From NCBI GenBank assembly GCA_009599575.1, contig VWND01000078.1:496001-560000 (forward strand): a DNA stretch of 64,000 bases, read 5' to 3'. Under the pieces are notes generated by a model. It saw nothing but the letters and a program-made list of their open reading frames with translations, had not been told where the DNA came from and ran no database searches. Source of the stretch: Blumeriella jaapii. Taxonomy: Eukaryota > Ascomycota > Leotiomycetes > Helotiales > Drepanopezizaceae. This document shows positions 10,035 through 23,000 of the stretch, in pieces. The first letter of the stretch is position 1. Every line of letters begins with the position of its first letter. The translations under genes were made by a program, and so were the position numbers.

Positions 10035-12337
10035 TAATAGTAGTAGTAGTAGTATTAATTAACGTCTAGCGGAGTGCAGCCGAGAGGCTGCCCTCCTAGG
10101 ACCTTTTAAAGGGTACGGAAACGTGCTAAACTAAGGAATTAAATACAAAATACGACCCCGAAAGCAGTTTGTGTTAATACAGCTAGAACTGCTGTCGACT
10201 ACGCTTTTCGCCGCTTTTTGCGATAGTCCGTCAATAAAAAATATAGGCGTAAAACTCAAAGAAAAGCCTAAGAAATGTGTATACGGCACCGATCAAAATA
10301 TAATTTGTCGGTTGCGTGAAAACGCATAATAATATAGCTAGTAGGCCGAAAAAAAAAAAAAAAAAAAAAAAAAAAGCAATATTTAAATATCCGAATTTAA
10401 AAACCAAAAGCTGAAAATAAGCTTACGCTTATTAAAATAAAAAAGCATTCGTTGCATAAATATACATAATAGTATTCGCTCCGTTGTAACGTCGCTTCGC
10501 GCGGCCGTACGCAGTTTATTTTATTCGAATTGTATTCGATCAGAGCAAATAGTATACGTATAGCAGAATTGGTTATATTTAAGAAATTGTAGTAATAATG
10601 CGTAAAAACGTTACAAAATCTTTTGGCTCGCGGAGCAGGTTTTTAAGAAATATTACGGCTTTTCGTTCGGTTCGGAAAAAGGCGTTTGATCGAGTTTTCT
10701 TAGGCTAATTAAAAAAACGTTTAATCGCGCGGCGGTATAATATTAAATGCAATAGAATTTTAAGCTTTTTGCATTTACAACGCAATTCGGCGTCGTATAA
10801 TTATATTTAACGTAATATTATTCGTAGTTTTTATAAATGATTTTAATCGCTAAATAATAATAGAGCAATCGTTTCGGCATATCGAATTTCGGCAAAAATT
10901 TAATTGCGTAAATCGGGTTTTATCGCTTGTAATTTCGTAAAAGCTTTTTATTAGTTGTTTTTTATTAAAAGCTTCGGTGCGAATTTCGCATTTTTCTGAA
11001 ATCGAAGCGTATTTTATTTATAATCGATTCGGACGCAAAGCTTTTATTTCAAAAGGTTTTTTCTGCCTTCGCGTTTGCTAATTTATCGGCGGCCTTGTTA
11101 TTTTCAATGCTCGTATAGCCCGAAGCTTATTTGATTTTTACGTCGTGTATTTTTATTGCTTTTTGGCAGGCCAGAAAAATCTATTAGAAAAAAAAAAAAG
11201 GTATTCCGCGTATTTTCCAAATTATTAAAATGCTGTCGATATATATTTATAGTTTTTGCGTACGTATTTCGGCTGGCATGCTCGCAGCCTTTTGCAAGCT
11301 TTTTTATGTTTTTATCGCTTTTGCGTCGAAAACGTAAAAATAATCGTTTATCGAATCGTATTTAAACGTTATGTACCTGCGGTTCTGGTATATAACGTAT
11401 TCGTAATTTACGAAATAAGCGCCGTTTTTATATTTTTCGCAATCGTTCGAAAAAATCGTAACGTTTTCGAAAAATAGTTTTGTTTATTATTTTTTAAAGT
11501 TTTCCGCGGCTTTTTTTTTTTTAACGCTTATAATAAAATCGATGCGATTACCGGACGAAAAATACGAAGAAATCAGTTTGAATCGTAGGATTTATAAAAA
11601 AATATCGCCGAAGCGCTAAATTTTCGTTTTGGCGGCCATATATATGCCCGCGTATTTGCTTCGAAAAATTATTAAAATAAAAATACGTTGGATTAAAAAA
11701 TGCGCTTCGTTTACGATTTGCAATTTTATCGTAAAGCGTGTTTTGGCTTTTTTCAAAGCCGCGCTCGCGGAAAAAAGATTTGCGTCCCGTATTATTATAA
11801 TAAAAAAAATAATGCGTTATATAAAAAGTATTTTTCGTACGGCCAGAATAATAGTTTTTTGTATTAAATCGATATAACTGCCGAAACGGATATTAATTTG
11901 GCTGTTTCGTCCGGTTCGGCGTTTAAATTTCGTACGGCCTGCGTATTAAATTTCGGTTTTAAATAATATCGAAAAAAAAATACAAATAATTATTGTTTTT
12001 CGCAGCGCGCTGGCCGAAAAACTATTATTAATTCGGCCGAAGTTTTTAATATATTGCGCCGCTTATCGTGCTTTGCTTACGCGTTTTCTAACGTATCGTT
12101 TAAAAATAAGTTTTCGATCGAATTAAACTTTTAGCTAACGCAGCGCGGATTGCTCGCTTTTTTTCGCCGTAATAATACAAAAAATCGTAATTTTGTTATC
12201 GATTATAATCGACGGAGCGTAATTATTGTTTTACGTAATAATATATATTATTTCGATTTTTTCCGACGCGAAAACGATTTTATATTCGTTTTTTTATTCG
12301 AAGATATCGCGAACGTTTTTCGTAAATAGCTCGATAT
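10035..12337 (-). mobile_element. LINE D (Tad-like), 3' part: end of RT, RNase H, 3' UTR, (TAG)n tail
   Basis: Minus-strand non-LTR retrotransposon. From right to left it encodes the post-catalytic RT region (FASEKIEIIYI, APSIIID; 12190-12280), a RNase H segment at about 11060-11142 (ASGYTSIENNKAADKLANAK, as in Tad-type LINEs), and a GC-richer 3' UTR at 10056-10330. It ends in a TAG repeat at 10035-10055. A run of about 26 A at 10350-10374 lies in the 3' UTR. The plus-strand frames at 11156-11877 are antisense shadows. The 5' part resumes at 41699 after B2. GATAT at 12333-12337 is the B2 target duplication. Confidence 0.8.
10076..10091. other. perfect hairpin in the LINE D 3' UTR
   Basis: GCAGCC GAGA GGCTGC, a 6-bp stem with a 4-nt loop, about 40 bp inside the LINE 3' terminus. 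LINE 3' stem-loops can be recognised by their own RT; that role is inference here. Confidence 0.45.
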
Positions 12338-12603
12338 TATAACGATTCATTCTGTTGCCATCTCTCGTGTCACCCCAGCAACTACGTATAGCTGCAAATT
12401 CCCTGGTCTCCTGGTGGATCTTCCTATTAACTATGGAAACTATTTATATATATAAGGCTTTTTTTTTTAGCAACTTCTGCCTTTTGCAATTATTAATTCT
12501 AAATAAATATTTTTGTTACAAAACCAAAAGCTCGTTTTATATTATATAAACACGGCGACCAATTAACTGATTTTTCAGCCCTCCGATTAATTAAATCGTT
12601 ATA
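12338..12603 (+). repeat. B2 5' LTR (266 bp)
   Basis: TATAACGATTC (from TGTAACG) to CGTTATA (from CGTTACA). It contains a TATATATAAGG promoter-like box near 12445 and one copy of the 27-bp unit that is tripled in the B1 LTRs. Confidence 0.85.
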
Positions 12604-12719
12604 TTATTAACAACTTTTTTTCTACGCTAGCGACGGCGTAAACTATTTTTTTTTTCGAATTTTTTACGAATTACACTAAAATAATCGACCGGTCGTAAAA
12701 AAGCTTATTTCCGCATTTC

Positions 12720-15700
12720 GCGAAAAATAGCTTTTGTTCAACGATCCCCCCTTCAGCAGAGCTTTTCAGCTTCTGCTACTACACCTTAATTTCTTTTTTA
12801 ATCAGCGAAAAAGCAGCTTTTCCCAAAAGCTTTTTCTTCTGAAAAACAATCCTTCCCCCGAAGAAAAAAAAACAAAAAAAAAGGCAGAACGCCAACCACT
12901 TCGCCTGCCATTTCCCAGCCTAGCGCTGAAAGCGTTTAATTAAGACTTTTGCAAAATCAACTGAAAAAAGCGTAAAAGCGTAAACGATAACTTCTGGAAA
13001 TTATACGACTGCGACAAACCCTTTAATCAAAGCGTTTAATAAAATTTATCGAACGTGCTTCTGCCAGTCGCGAATTTGCTGCTTTTCCCTTTTTTCGCAA
13101 CGTTTCATTTTAATTAACAAACGCTACAAATCAACTTCCACGCTTTTCGCGAACTTTTTTTAAATTTTTTTATAACGGCCAAAACTTTAGCGCGCCTTTT
13201 AAACGCTATAATTTTTATTTATCTGCTAATTTTCGACTAGCTCGTATAAAGCGCGTTTCGAACTTTAAGTTTAAGCTAAATAATAATAAAAATTATAAAA
13301 TACGTTATTAAAAAACTAGAATTTTCGACAATTTCGAATTTTATTACGATTATTTCGCTAGCGATCGATTTCGCAAAAATTACATATTCGATCAAACCGA
13401 AAACGTAATAAAAAAGTTTTTTATTCCGCGTATTTTAAACCGTTCCGATTTTATATTTTCCGAAAAATTAATAAAAAAAGTCGCCGATTTCCTGGCCGAC
13501 TTTTCAAACGTTTAAAAAGCCGAAAACAAATTCAAAATGCTTATAATAAATACGCACGACGACTTTTGGCGATTTTATCTGCGATTTTCTATTTTCGTAG
13601 CAAACGCTTAAATACGAATTAACAAATAGCTTCGAAACGCTTTTCGCGACAAAATATCAAAGCGTTTATAAAAAAAGCTATACTTGAAATAAACGCGTAC
13701 AACGATTTTTTAAAAATTAATTCACCGCCGTCCGTTAAAAAAAACAAAATTAATTAGCTAAACGAATTTTATACGCGAATCGCTTTTTTATTAAATTTAC
13801 TATTTATTAAAATAATAAATCTTTAACCAAAGCGTACTACGAGTTAAATCGTACGTACAAAAATCGTTTAAATGCTTTACAAGCTTTTTTTCAGCCCCTT
13901 GTTTTTCCTTTTTTTCTACGCCAAAACGCTTTTTCTAGCGTTTTTTTTTTTCGATCGGATCAACGATAACGCTCGTTTTTTATTCCATATCAAAAAGTTC
14001 AGAAAAACCAATTTGCACGACTTTTTACGAGCCGACCCTCGGTTTTATCCAAAAGCTTTTTTAAGCTAATAAATATAAACGAGATCGAACCGGCCGAAAA
14101 TTCGCTTTTTAATAATAATAATAAAAACGAAAACCTTTTTCCAAACGATTTTTAAAACGTATACGAAAAAATCGAAAGCTTTCCCGCTAGTCGGAAAAAC
14201 GCTCAGGCCTAAGCAAAGCTTTTTTTTTAAACGTATTGCGCGATATGCGTTATTTTAACGTTCGAAAGCTTTTTGATAGCGATTTATTAACAATTTCCGT
14301 TATATTTATTAAAAATAGCTTTTCGTACAAAATAAAAGCGCTCGCCGATTTTAAAGCGAACGGTTATACGTTAATCGATTCGGCGCTGATTAAATCTTTT
14401 TTTTTTTTTTTAAAACTTTTAATTTAACCTTTTTCGGTTTTTTTTCTTATAAAAAAGTATAATAAAGTTCGTGGCCATTTAATTATATATTTTACGTTTT
14501 TTAATTTTATTATTAATAATCGAATATAATCGTTTATTTTTTTTTTAATTATTAATTTCGGAAATTATAATATGATTTTAAAAAAAAGCTTAATTGGCCG
14601 AACATCAAATTCTATTAAACTGTAATAAACGCAAGTTTTATTAGCCGAAGTCTTACCCCTCTATAGCCTTTTACGCTCGTTGTATTAAAATCTTTTATTT
14701 ACACTTTCGAAAAATTTAATTTCGCTATTAAAACGACGCTGTAAAACGTGATAAAAACCTTAATCAATTATGACAGATTTACGACGCTGTGCGAAGCGCG
14801 AAAAAATCGAATTTTATTCGCGATGCCAATTTTAATAGCGACGTTAATAAAATAATACAAAAAATCATACCACCGCTTTTCCAGGCTGCCGATCCCCTTT
14901 TTATTATTTCTTTTTTTTTTCTTTTTCCTTCGTCAAAACAGCTTTTTCGTTCTACGAAAAACAATTATATCAAAAACCGAAAAAAAGCCCTCGCCGCGAT
15001 GGCCTTTCAACTTAATATAATCGATAATTCAGATAATAAACCTTTTTTTAAATTTTTCAAACGATCAGTTCGAAAACGAGTTTTTTAATTTACTGCTTAT
15101 CCAATTTCCATTTGCCAAATTATTACATACGCTTTTAAGCTAATTTCCAGAAAAAAAGCAATTAAAATATTTTCAACTTTTTTATACGAGATCGACAAAA
15201 TATTAAACGATTTTACGTATAATACTTTTTTTAAAACCCAATTTTACAATTTTTTCGAACGTTTAAAATTAATAAAATATCGATTTCGACCTTTTCAGCC
15301 AGTTTAGCAGAGCTAATTTCGAATAAACTTTTTTTCGAATTTTTTTCCTCGGAATACAAAAACTTCGAACACGTGTTTTCTAAAACCGCCAATAACGAAC
15401 TGGCTTTTTACCGGCTTTACGACTACAAAATCGAACTTATTATAAATAAAAAAAAGCTGAAATACACTTTTTTATATAAAATATCGATTTCAAAATTCGA
15501 AATTATTAAAACCTATTTACAAAATAATTTTAACAAAAGCTTTATCGAATTTTCTACCGCTTTTTTCGCTGTTCCAATGCTTTTCGCCAAAAAACCCGAC
15601 GATTTATTACGTTTTTGTATCGATTATCGAGCTTTTAATAATATTATTCGTAAAAATCGCTATTTTTTTTTTTTTATCGATAAAATCTTTGCTCGTTTTT

Positions 15701-16994
15701 CGGAAGCGCGAATTTTTACGAAGTTCGATATTCGTTAAGCTTTTTATAAAATTCGAATAAATCCCGCTAATAAAAAACTAACGACGTTTCGTACGCGTTA
15801 CGGCGTTTATAAATATAAAATACTATTTTTTAGCTTTATTAATAAATCCGCAATTTATCAACGCTATATAAACGACGTTTTTTTCGATTATTTAAACGAT
15901 TTTTGCATTGCATATTTAAATAATATTTTTATTTATTCGTCCGACCTTTTAAAACACGCTATACACGTTCGCAAAATATTTCAAAAGCTCGCTAACGCTG
16001 AATTATAGGCCGATATTCGAAAGTTTAAATTCAACGTTATTCGGACCCGTTATTTAAGCTTTATTATCTCGACTAAAAGCTTAAAAATAAATCCAAAAAA
16101 AGTTTTCGTAATCGCTTATTAAAAGCTTTTTACTATTATAAAAAATATATAAAGCTTTTTTGGTTTTTGTAATTTTTACCGACGTTTTATTCGAAACTAC
16201 GATATAATTGCAAAACCTTTAATTTATTTAATCAAAGCTAACGTTTTTTTCAATTTTATTTTTAAATATCAAAAGAATTTCGACCTTTTTATACTAGCTT
16301 TTACTATTGCATCAGTTTTATAATATTACAAACAAAACCTTTTTTATATATTAAAAACTGACGCTTTCGACGGCGTAATACTTTTGTGTTTTCGCAATTC
16401 TATAATAACGACTGGCTTTCAATCGCTTACTTCAGCAAAACTATAACTTTCGCAAAGCTAAACTACGTCGTATACGACAAAAAAATGCTCGCAATCGTAA
16501 GATTTCTAAGCAACTTTCGTGCTAAACTAATTGATTTAATTTATTAAATCAAAATTATTATTAATTACAAAACCTTAAAATATTTTATAATTTTCAAACC
16601 CTTAAACGCTCGACAAGCACGCTGGGCCGAGCTTCTCGCCGACTACAATTTTTTTATTACGTACAAACTAAATAAACATAATCTTTTAACTAACGCATTA
16701 ACACGTCGTACGAGCGAACTCGACCGCCAAAACTTTTTAAACGCATCCAGCGCCTACAAACCCTTTTTCGAGCAAATCAAATCGATCATCGCTTTTTAAT
16801 TAAAAAACTTCGATTTTCCACGGCCTTCGAAACAGCTGTTTTTATCGTTAAAATAGCTGATCTTTTTTTCGCACTTCGTATTATTAATCAAATTCTCCAC
16901 GCTAATCGCATAATTAACAGCTTAATAGCCTTCCGAAAAAAAACTATACGAAACGCTACGAAAAAAAACGATAATAATAATATTCCGTTTTCGT
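12720..16994 (+). pseudogene. B2 gag and pol (protease, RT, RNase H, start of integrase) relic
   Basis: Broken frames co-linear with B1. Gag-like readings lie at about 12900-14430. An RT segment at 15373-15738 (LLRFCIDYRAFNNI, IFTKFDIR) is followed by the region around the YLDD box, here YLNN near 15923 (two D-to-N changes, as expected from G-to-A RIP). RNase H follows at about 16330-16700. The coding part stops where C is inserted (16999). Many TAA/TAG stops; no product expected. Confidence 0.75.
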
Positions 16995-16998
16995 ATAC

Positions 16999-17265
16999 TG
17001 TAAAACGGTGATACTCTGTGTTGATAGGAGTTGGTAGTTTTAGCTATGATCGAGGCATGGACCCCTCCGAAACCCTCTGCCACTGACTACCTTCAACAAA
17101 TATAAAAGCAAAGCACCCCTTTAAATAATACCGCAGGCACGCAATTTAATTTATACTTTTATTTATTTTTTTTTTCCTTTTTTTAATCTTTTTTAAAAAT
17201 TCCCTAAACTATTTTACTTACCGATATATGGTCGTATCAGTTTGGTTTTCCTACCTACTTTTACA
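16999..17265 (+). repeat. C 5' LTR (267 bp)
   Basis: TGTAAAACGG..TTTTACA. It contains TATAAAAGC at about 17101-17109, a plausible core promoter, and keeps much more C than the internal region. The 3' copy at 28032 reads TATAAAACGG. Confidence 0.85.
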
Positions 17266-17841
17266 TTTGATAATTTACGCAAAGATTTAAACTTCGGTGT
17301 TTCGTTTTTATATATTCGCCGATGCATTTTTCAAATTCACAATCAAAGTCGATTTCGATATTTCGCTACTACGGCTTAAAAGATTTTTCATATGGTATTG
17401 TTCGCAGTTGCATTATATAAAAAACTTTTAATAGCTTTTTTTATTTTGCGCATAATTATTAAATTACAAAAATGCAATATATTTCAGAAACGTCTGAAAT
17501 TACGGTCAGGCAATCCTGAACCGTGCGAAGTTTAAAGCTCGAAAATCGCTTTTTTATTTAAAAATAACAAATCGAATATTAATTCGTACGCTTCGACCGC
17601 TGCGCTCGGCCTTTTTAAACTAAATCTCTTTTGGTCAAACGCCTAGCGAGAATTCAACCTTCTGATCTTACGCTTTGTGATTGTAGCAATTACAATTTGC
17701 GGCTTTTTATTAAAAATAATAAGGAAATAGCTGTACGTATATTAATCTGAGCCACGAAATATCGAAACCGTAAATTATACAGCAATATTATATTAATTTA
17801 ATTAACTTATTAAAAAACAAGTTTTTTAATATATTACCCAA
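17266..17841 (+). other. C leader with two adjacent hairpins
   Basis: Untranslated leader between the LTR and the gag start. At 17481-17500 there is a perfect 8-bp stem (ATTTCAGA/TCTGAAAT, loop AACG). At 17502-17524 a second stem (ACGGT, AGG / CCT, ACCGT, loop CAAT) follows. Paired structure in a retroelement leader could serve packaging or priming; this is inference. Confidence 0.45.
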
Positions 17842-19310
17842 ATGTCTGGACGCAATCTTATTTTATTTAATTTTTTTAAAAAACACAAAGACCTTTTTAA
17901 TAGCTCTTTTATTAAAAACGATTTTTTTTATACTAAAAACCCTTAATTTGCAACTTCAGAAAACACTTATTCGTTTAATTTAAACTTTATCAACACTTTC
18001 GCTAACACTATAAACAACGACGCCCTTCGTTTTCTTATGCGAAGTCGCATGTTTTTTCCTGATTCCCCTGGTGCACCCTTATTTAGTAGCGCTAATATTA
18101 CCGACTTTATCGAAAAATATAAAAAAACCTGTAAGAATTTCGGAATCTCTAAAACTAAAATATTCGATAAACTCCTTCGCTACTATGACCTAACTATTAA
18201 GGATATTATCAAGTCGATGAATAAATAAAAAACTATTAAAGCTCGAGATTGGCGTAAATTAATTAAAGTTTTAAAATCGGAATTCCGAAACTACGATCGC
18301 CAGCAAATTCGTAATACTATCGTTTTTCTTAAATAATTTGTTATAACAACTCGCTAAGCCAAAAAACTTAAAGCCTATTATCGTATTTATACGAGAGTTT
18401 CTGACGTTTTTGTTAATAAAAAGGTTTTAAGCGAAGTTAAGCAAAAAAAATTGTTTTTATTTAACTTTCTAATCAGCATTCGCAACAAAACCATTAAATA
18501 TTTTAAAATTAATAAACAAAACCCCGAAACCTTCGATTAATATTCCAAATTTGTAAAGTTCGTTTTTAAGCAAAACCAAAGCGAACGTATTATTAAAGCT
18601 ATAAACCAAAAGAAATCCTTATCCCCCATCTACAAAAAAGACGTAAAAACTCTAATATAAAAATATGTCCAGCTATTAAAAGTTACCGAAATCGCTAAGA
18701 AATAATCAATTATTATATTATTTAATCGCGCTGTAAAACTTACAGGCTTGAAAAAGCTTAATAAAAATATCGAAACTTTCGTATTAAAATTTACCGATAT
18801 TAAAATTCAAAAGCTTCAAAGCAAAGTCGAAGGTTTTATATAATAGCAAAAAAAACTTTTTTACGTTAACTCGGATAATAAAAACGATTAAAATAGCTTT
18901 TATAACAATTATTTTTTTTAAAATGCGCGAAGTAATTAACTTCGCCAAGCCACCGTAAAAGTAATAGCTGCCTAATAGCAACTTTCCCGTGTTAGCGATC
19001 AGGATCAGCGAAATACTAACTATAATAACGATTATCAAAAGAAAAAAAAAAAAACCAACGCGAAAATCAAAATCGCGGCTACCAAAATAGTAAAAGTAAT
19101 TATTAAGAGAAACTCCGTAGCCCTAAGTATGAATTTTGTAACAATAAAAAAATTTATTGCGAAAAACCTTATATTCGCTTTAAATGCAAAGCATTTAATT
19201 TCTGTATAAATAATAGTATCTGTTATATTAATAAGTACGAAGCGATCTGCCTCGGACCGACGGAAGCAGAAATAAGCTTTTTTAATAAAGCTGAAAATTA
19301 AAGCTGGTTA
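17842..19310 (+). pseudogene. C gag relic
   Basis: Begins at ATG 17842 (MSGRNLILFNFF). A recognisable fungal gag segment (ANITDFIEKYKKTCKNFGIS ... LLRYYDL) lies at about 18085-18195. A Cys-rich stretch at about 19130-19220 (EFCNNKKIYC ... FKCKAF) is probably a degenerate zinc knuckle. Several in-frame TAA/TAG stops interrupt it. Confidence 0.7.
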
Positions 19311-20063
19311 AATACTATTCGTTTAAAAATAAAAGATACGGAATAGAACGATTGTTTAAAAAACAAAAAAAATGCGAAAACGATTTTTATTAATAAAAAA
19401 GAAAATATTCCAAAAAGCGTATTAATCAAAAAAAAAACCCTTATTCTAAGCGTAAGTAAAGTCCAAATGTATAAATAAAAATCAAATATATATATTGTTA
19501 ATGCAAATATCGCATTTGCAAATATTATAGCTGCATAATCAAGCCAGCGAACCATAAAAAAGCAAAGTGCTTCTGTTTTATTCGCCAAGTCAACAGGCGT
19601 AAAAAAAAACGTTAAAATCGAAAGAAAAAAAGATTTTGGAATTCGAAAAAAAACCGATAAAATTATTAGAAAAACGCTTATAATAAAAGAAATTAACGAC
19701 GATATAAAAAATATCGATACCGACATCCCGGTCCAAATTATTCAGAAAATACCAGCTTTTAAACGCCTTCTACTAATACGAAGCGAAAAATAAATCGATA
19801 AATACATTAGCTCCGAAGCAATCGACGAAGCTATTAAAAAAATTATAAAACAAAAAATTAAATTAAAATTCAGCGATTTATTTAATACAAAAGAAAAATT
19901 CGACAAAATTATTAACAAACAGATTTTTGCATTAAAAAAAAACGAAAAAGTTGAAATTACTTAAGAAAAAAACGATTTTAAATTAAAAAAAGACCAGAAA
20001 GAAATTTACAACACCGCAATTAATTTAGCCGATAAAAAGAAATTTTCGGAAAAAATCAGCTTT

Positions 20064-23000
20064 TTGGCCCTCGTTATAAAAATCCAAAAGTCAAAACGAC
20101 GAAATTGCTTTTACACGGCTATAAAAGCGTCAAAAATAAAAACAATGCTTGAAAAAAGCACGACAGCTTTCGTTCTATTCGATAATAGAGCCGAAATTAA
20201 TTATATAAACCAAAAAACAGCCGAAGCCAGTAGTGTTCCGATTATTACTAATAAGCGAATAATTTATATTATCGTTAATAAAAATACTATTGAATTTAAT
20301 AAAATTGTACGAAATATAAAAGTCGACGTTGAAAATATTATTATTTATAAAAACTTTTTAATAATAAAAAATGCTTCCATCCCATTATTTTTAAAATGCC
20401 CTGGATTTTGAAAAGTTTTATCAGCTTTAAATATATCGAGAACGGCCAGATAAAAGCTTTTTTCTGAAACTGGAACCGATTTTTTCAAAGTTAAATCATC
20501 GTCGCCGGCGATAAAATCTTTTTAATCGACGTTTTATCGAGAAACGAATAGCCGGTTTTAATCCCAGAACAAACGCTAAGTTATAACAAAACCTGGAAAA
20601 CATTTAGCTAAAAATATTCGCGTCACCAATCGAAATGACACCGCGAATAAAATTGGCCAATATTAATATTTTTAGCTATTAACTCGAAAATAAAAATTCC
20701 GAAGATTTCGTTTTCGTATTAAACAAATCCGATTTATATATTTTATTTTTTTATATTAATATCAGCATTTTTTACAAGCGCAAAGCTAATAAAATACGAT
20801 TCGTAAATCTTAGCGAATCCGGTAAAAATATTTCCGAAAAAATAAACGATTGGTTTAAAAAAAATAAAATAACAAAACCATTCTAATCAATTATTAGCGA
20901 GCTCGAAGAACTTATCACCGGCCGATTTTCCAGCCTATTATTTGGCAGCCGATTTATAAAAAAACGATTTGATAATTTAGCAATCGAAACCTAATTTTTG
21001 CCAAAAAAAAAAAAGATTTTGTACGAAGTTTTACGCAACCGAAAAAAAGCTATAGCTTTCGATTTCACCGAAATAGGCCAATTCAGCCTTAACGTTACGT
21101 TTTATATCGATATTAAAACCGTATTTTACGAAGCCTGGCAAAAAAAGACCTTTTTAATTCCCAAAACCTTCTAGAATAAAATAATCGAAATGCTAAAAAA
21201 GCGAATTAAACAAAAGATTTTCGAATTTTGCTACGACTTATATAAAAACAAATAATTTATCGTTGCGAAAAAAAAAAAAAGCATTTATAAACTTATTATC
21301 GTAATCGTCGAAATAAATAAAATGACGATACGAAACGCCAACGTATCATCCAACGTCGATCAATTTTCAAACGAATTCGCAAAACTAACGATCGCTTTTT
21401 TTTTCGATCTGTTTTTCGGCTACGACCATTTAATATTTAATCCACGATTTCGAGATATAACAGCAATTTAAATTCCAATCGGTTTATTGCGCATAACAAA
21501 AATACTTATAAGAGCCATTAATTTAATCGCTTAATTCGTAAAAATCGTATATAAGGTTTTTATAATTTATATTTCCGATATTACTCTGCTTTACGTTAAC
21601 GACGTCGAAGTAAAAAGTCCCAAATTATATTATAATAATAAAAAAATCCTTTTTGAAATTCGACGCTATATAATAAAATATATTTAAAATATCGATAAAA
21701 TTATAATCTGCTTCGAAAAAGCCAAAGCTATTATTGGCCTTCGATTAAAATTTTGCATGCCCGAAATAAATATCGTTGGCTATATGACTGACAGCGCTAG
21801 CCGCCACCCTTAACGAAAAAAAATTAAAAAGATTTGCGAATAAAAAAATGTAAAAATATCACCGAAGCCAAAGCCTTTATTAACGTTGTGATTTACTACC
21901 GTAATTAAATCAAAAACTTTTTTTAAAAAGCCGCATCTATTTACGCTACGATAAAAAAAAAAGTCGATTTCGTTTGGAAAAAAAAGCAGAGCAAAGTTAT
22001 GAAAATTTTTAAAAACGATCTTTTATCGGCTTTATCGTTTATGCGGATCGATTACAGCCTAAACGCAAAAGAAATTATTTTGACTATCGACGCTAGTATT
22101 TTCGGTTGGAAAGCTATATTATAATAAATCGATAAAAACAAAAAACGATATTTTTTACGATTCGAAAGCGGCCTATAATCCTTCGCGGAAACACGCTACG
22201 ATGCTACCAAACGAAAATATCGAAACGCTTTTAAAGTAATAAAAAAAATAAAAAGCGAATTATACGGCGTATATTTTATTTTAAAAACAAACGCAAAAGT
22301 TTTTATCGACCAATTAAATAAAAAAGCCAATAATTTACTAAAAGCGCTCGTTATCAACTAAATAGCTTAAATGCGATTTATGAACTTCGAAATTAAACAT
22401 ATTAAAAAGATAATTAATACAGCGGCAAACGGCCTTTCCAAACGAAAACGCTTTTATCCGTTTGACTTCGCTAAACAAAGCGAACAAAATATTAACGAAT
22501 GGATTGCTAACGAAATCGGCTGCTTCGCTATTTGCGTTCTGGGTTTTATAAAGCCAAAACTATTCGCGTTGTTATTTCGGCTGGCATCGCGAATAAAAAA
22601 TATTAATTTTCGGGCCGAAAAAGCATTCGCGTTATTATTTCGGCTAGCACCGCGAATAGATTTAATCGAAAACGATCGGAATAAGCCGATTAGCGACGAA
22701 AATAAACCTTTGATCGATAATTACGAAACCGACGATTTTTATTTAATCGTATATTATTTAATTATTTTATTTAAATTATTTAGCGTGCTAAATTATCAAT
22801 TTAAATTATTTAAAAACCAGGCTTTCGATTATACTTTGGCCGACAAAAAGCTGTATAAAATAAAAGATAATATATATCAAAAACGCCTAATAGTAAATAA
22901 TAAAGCCGATAAGTTTTAAGTTATAAAAGAAGCTTACGAAGAAATGTTTTATAAAAAAGTTAAAGTTATTTATCACCGAATCAAAAACGATTTCTGATAG

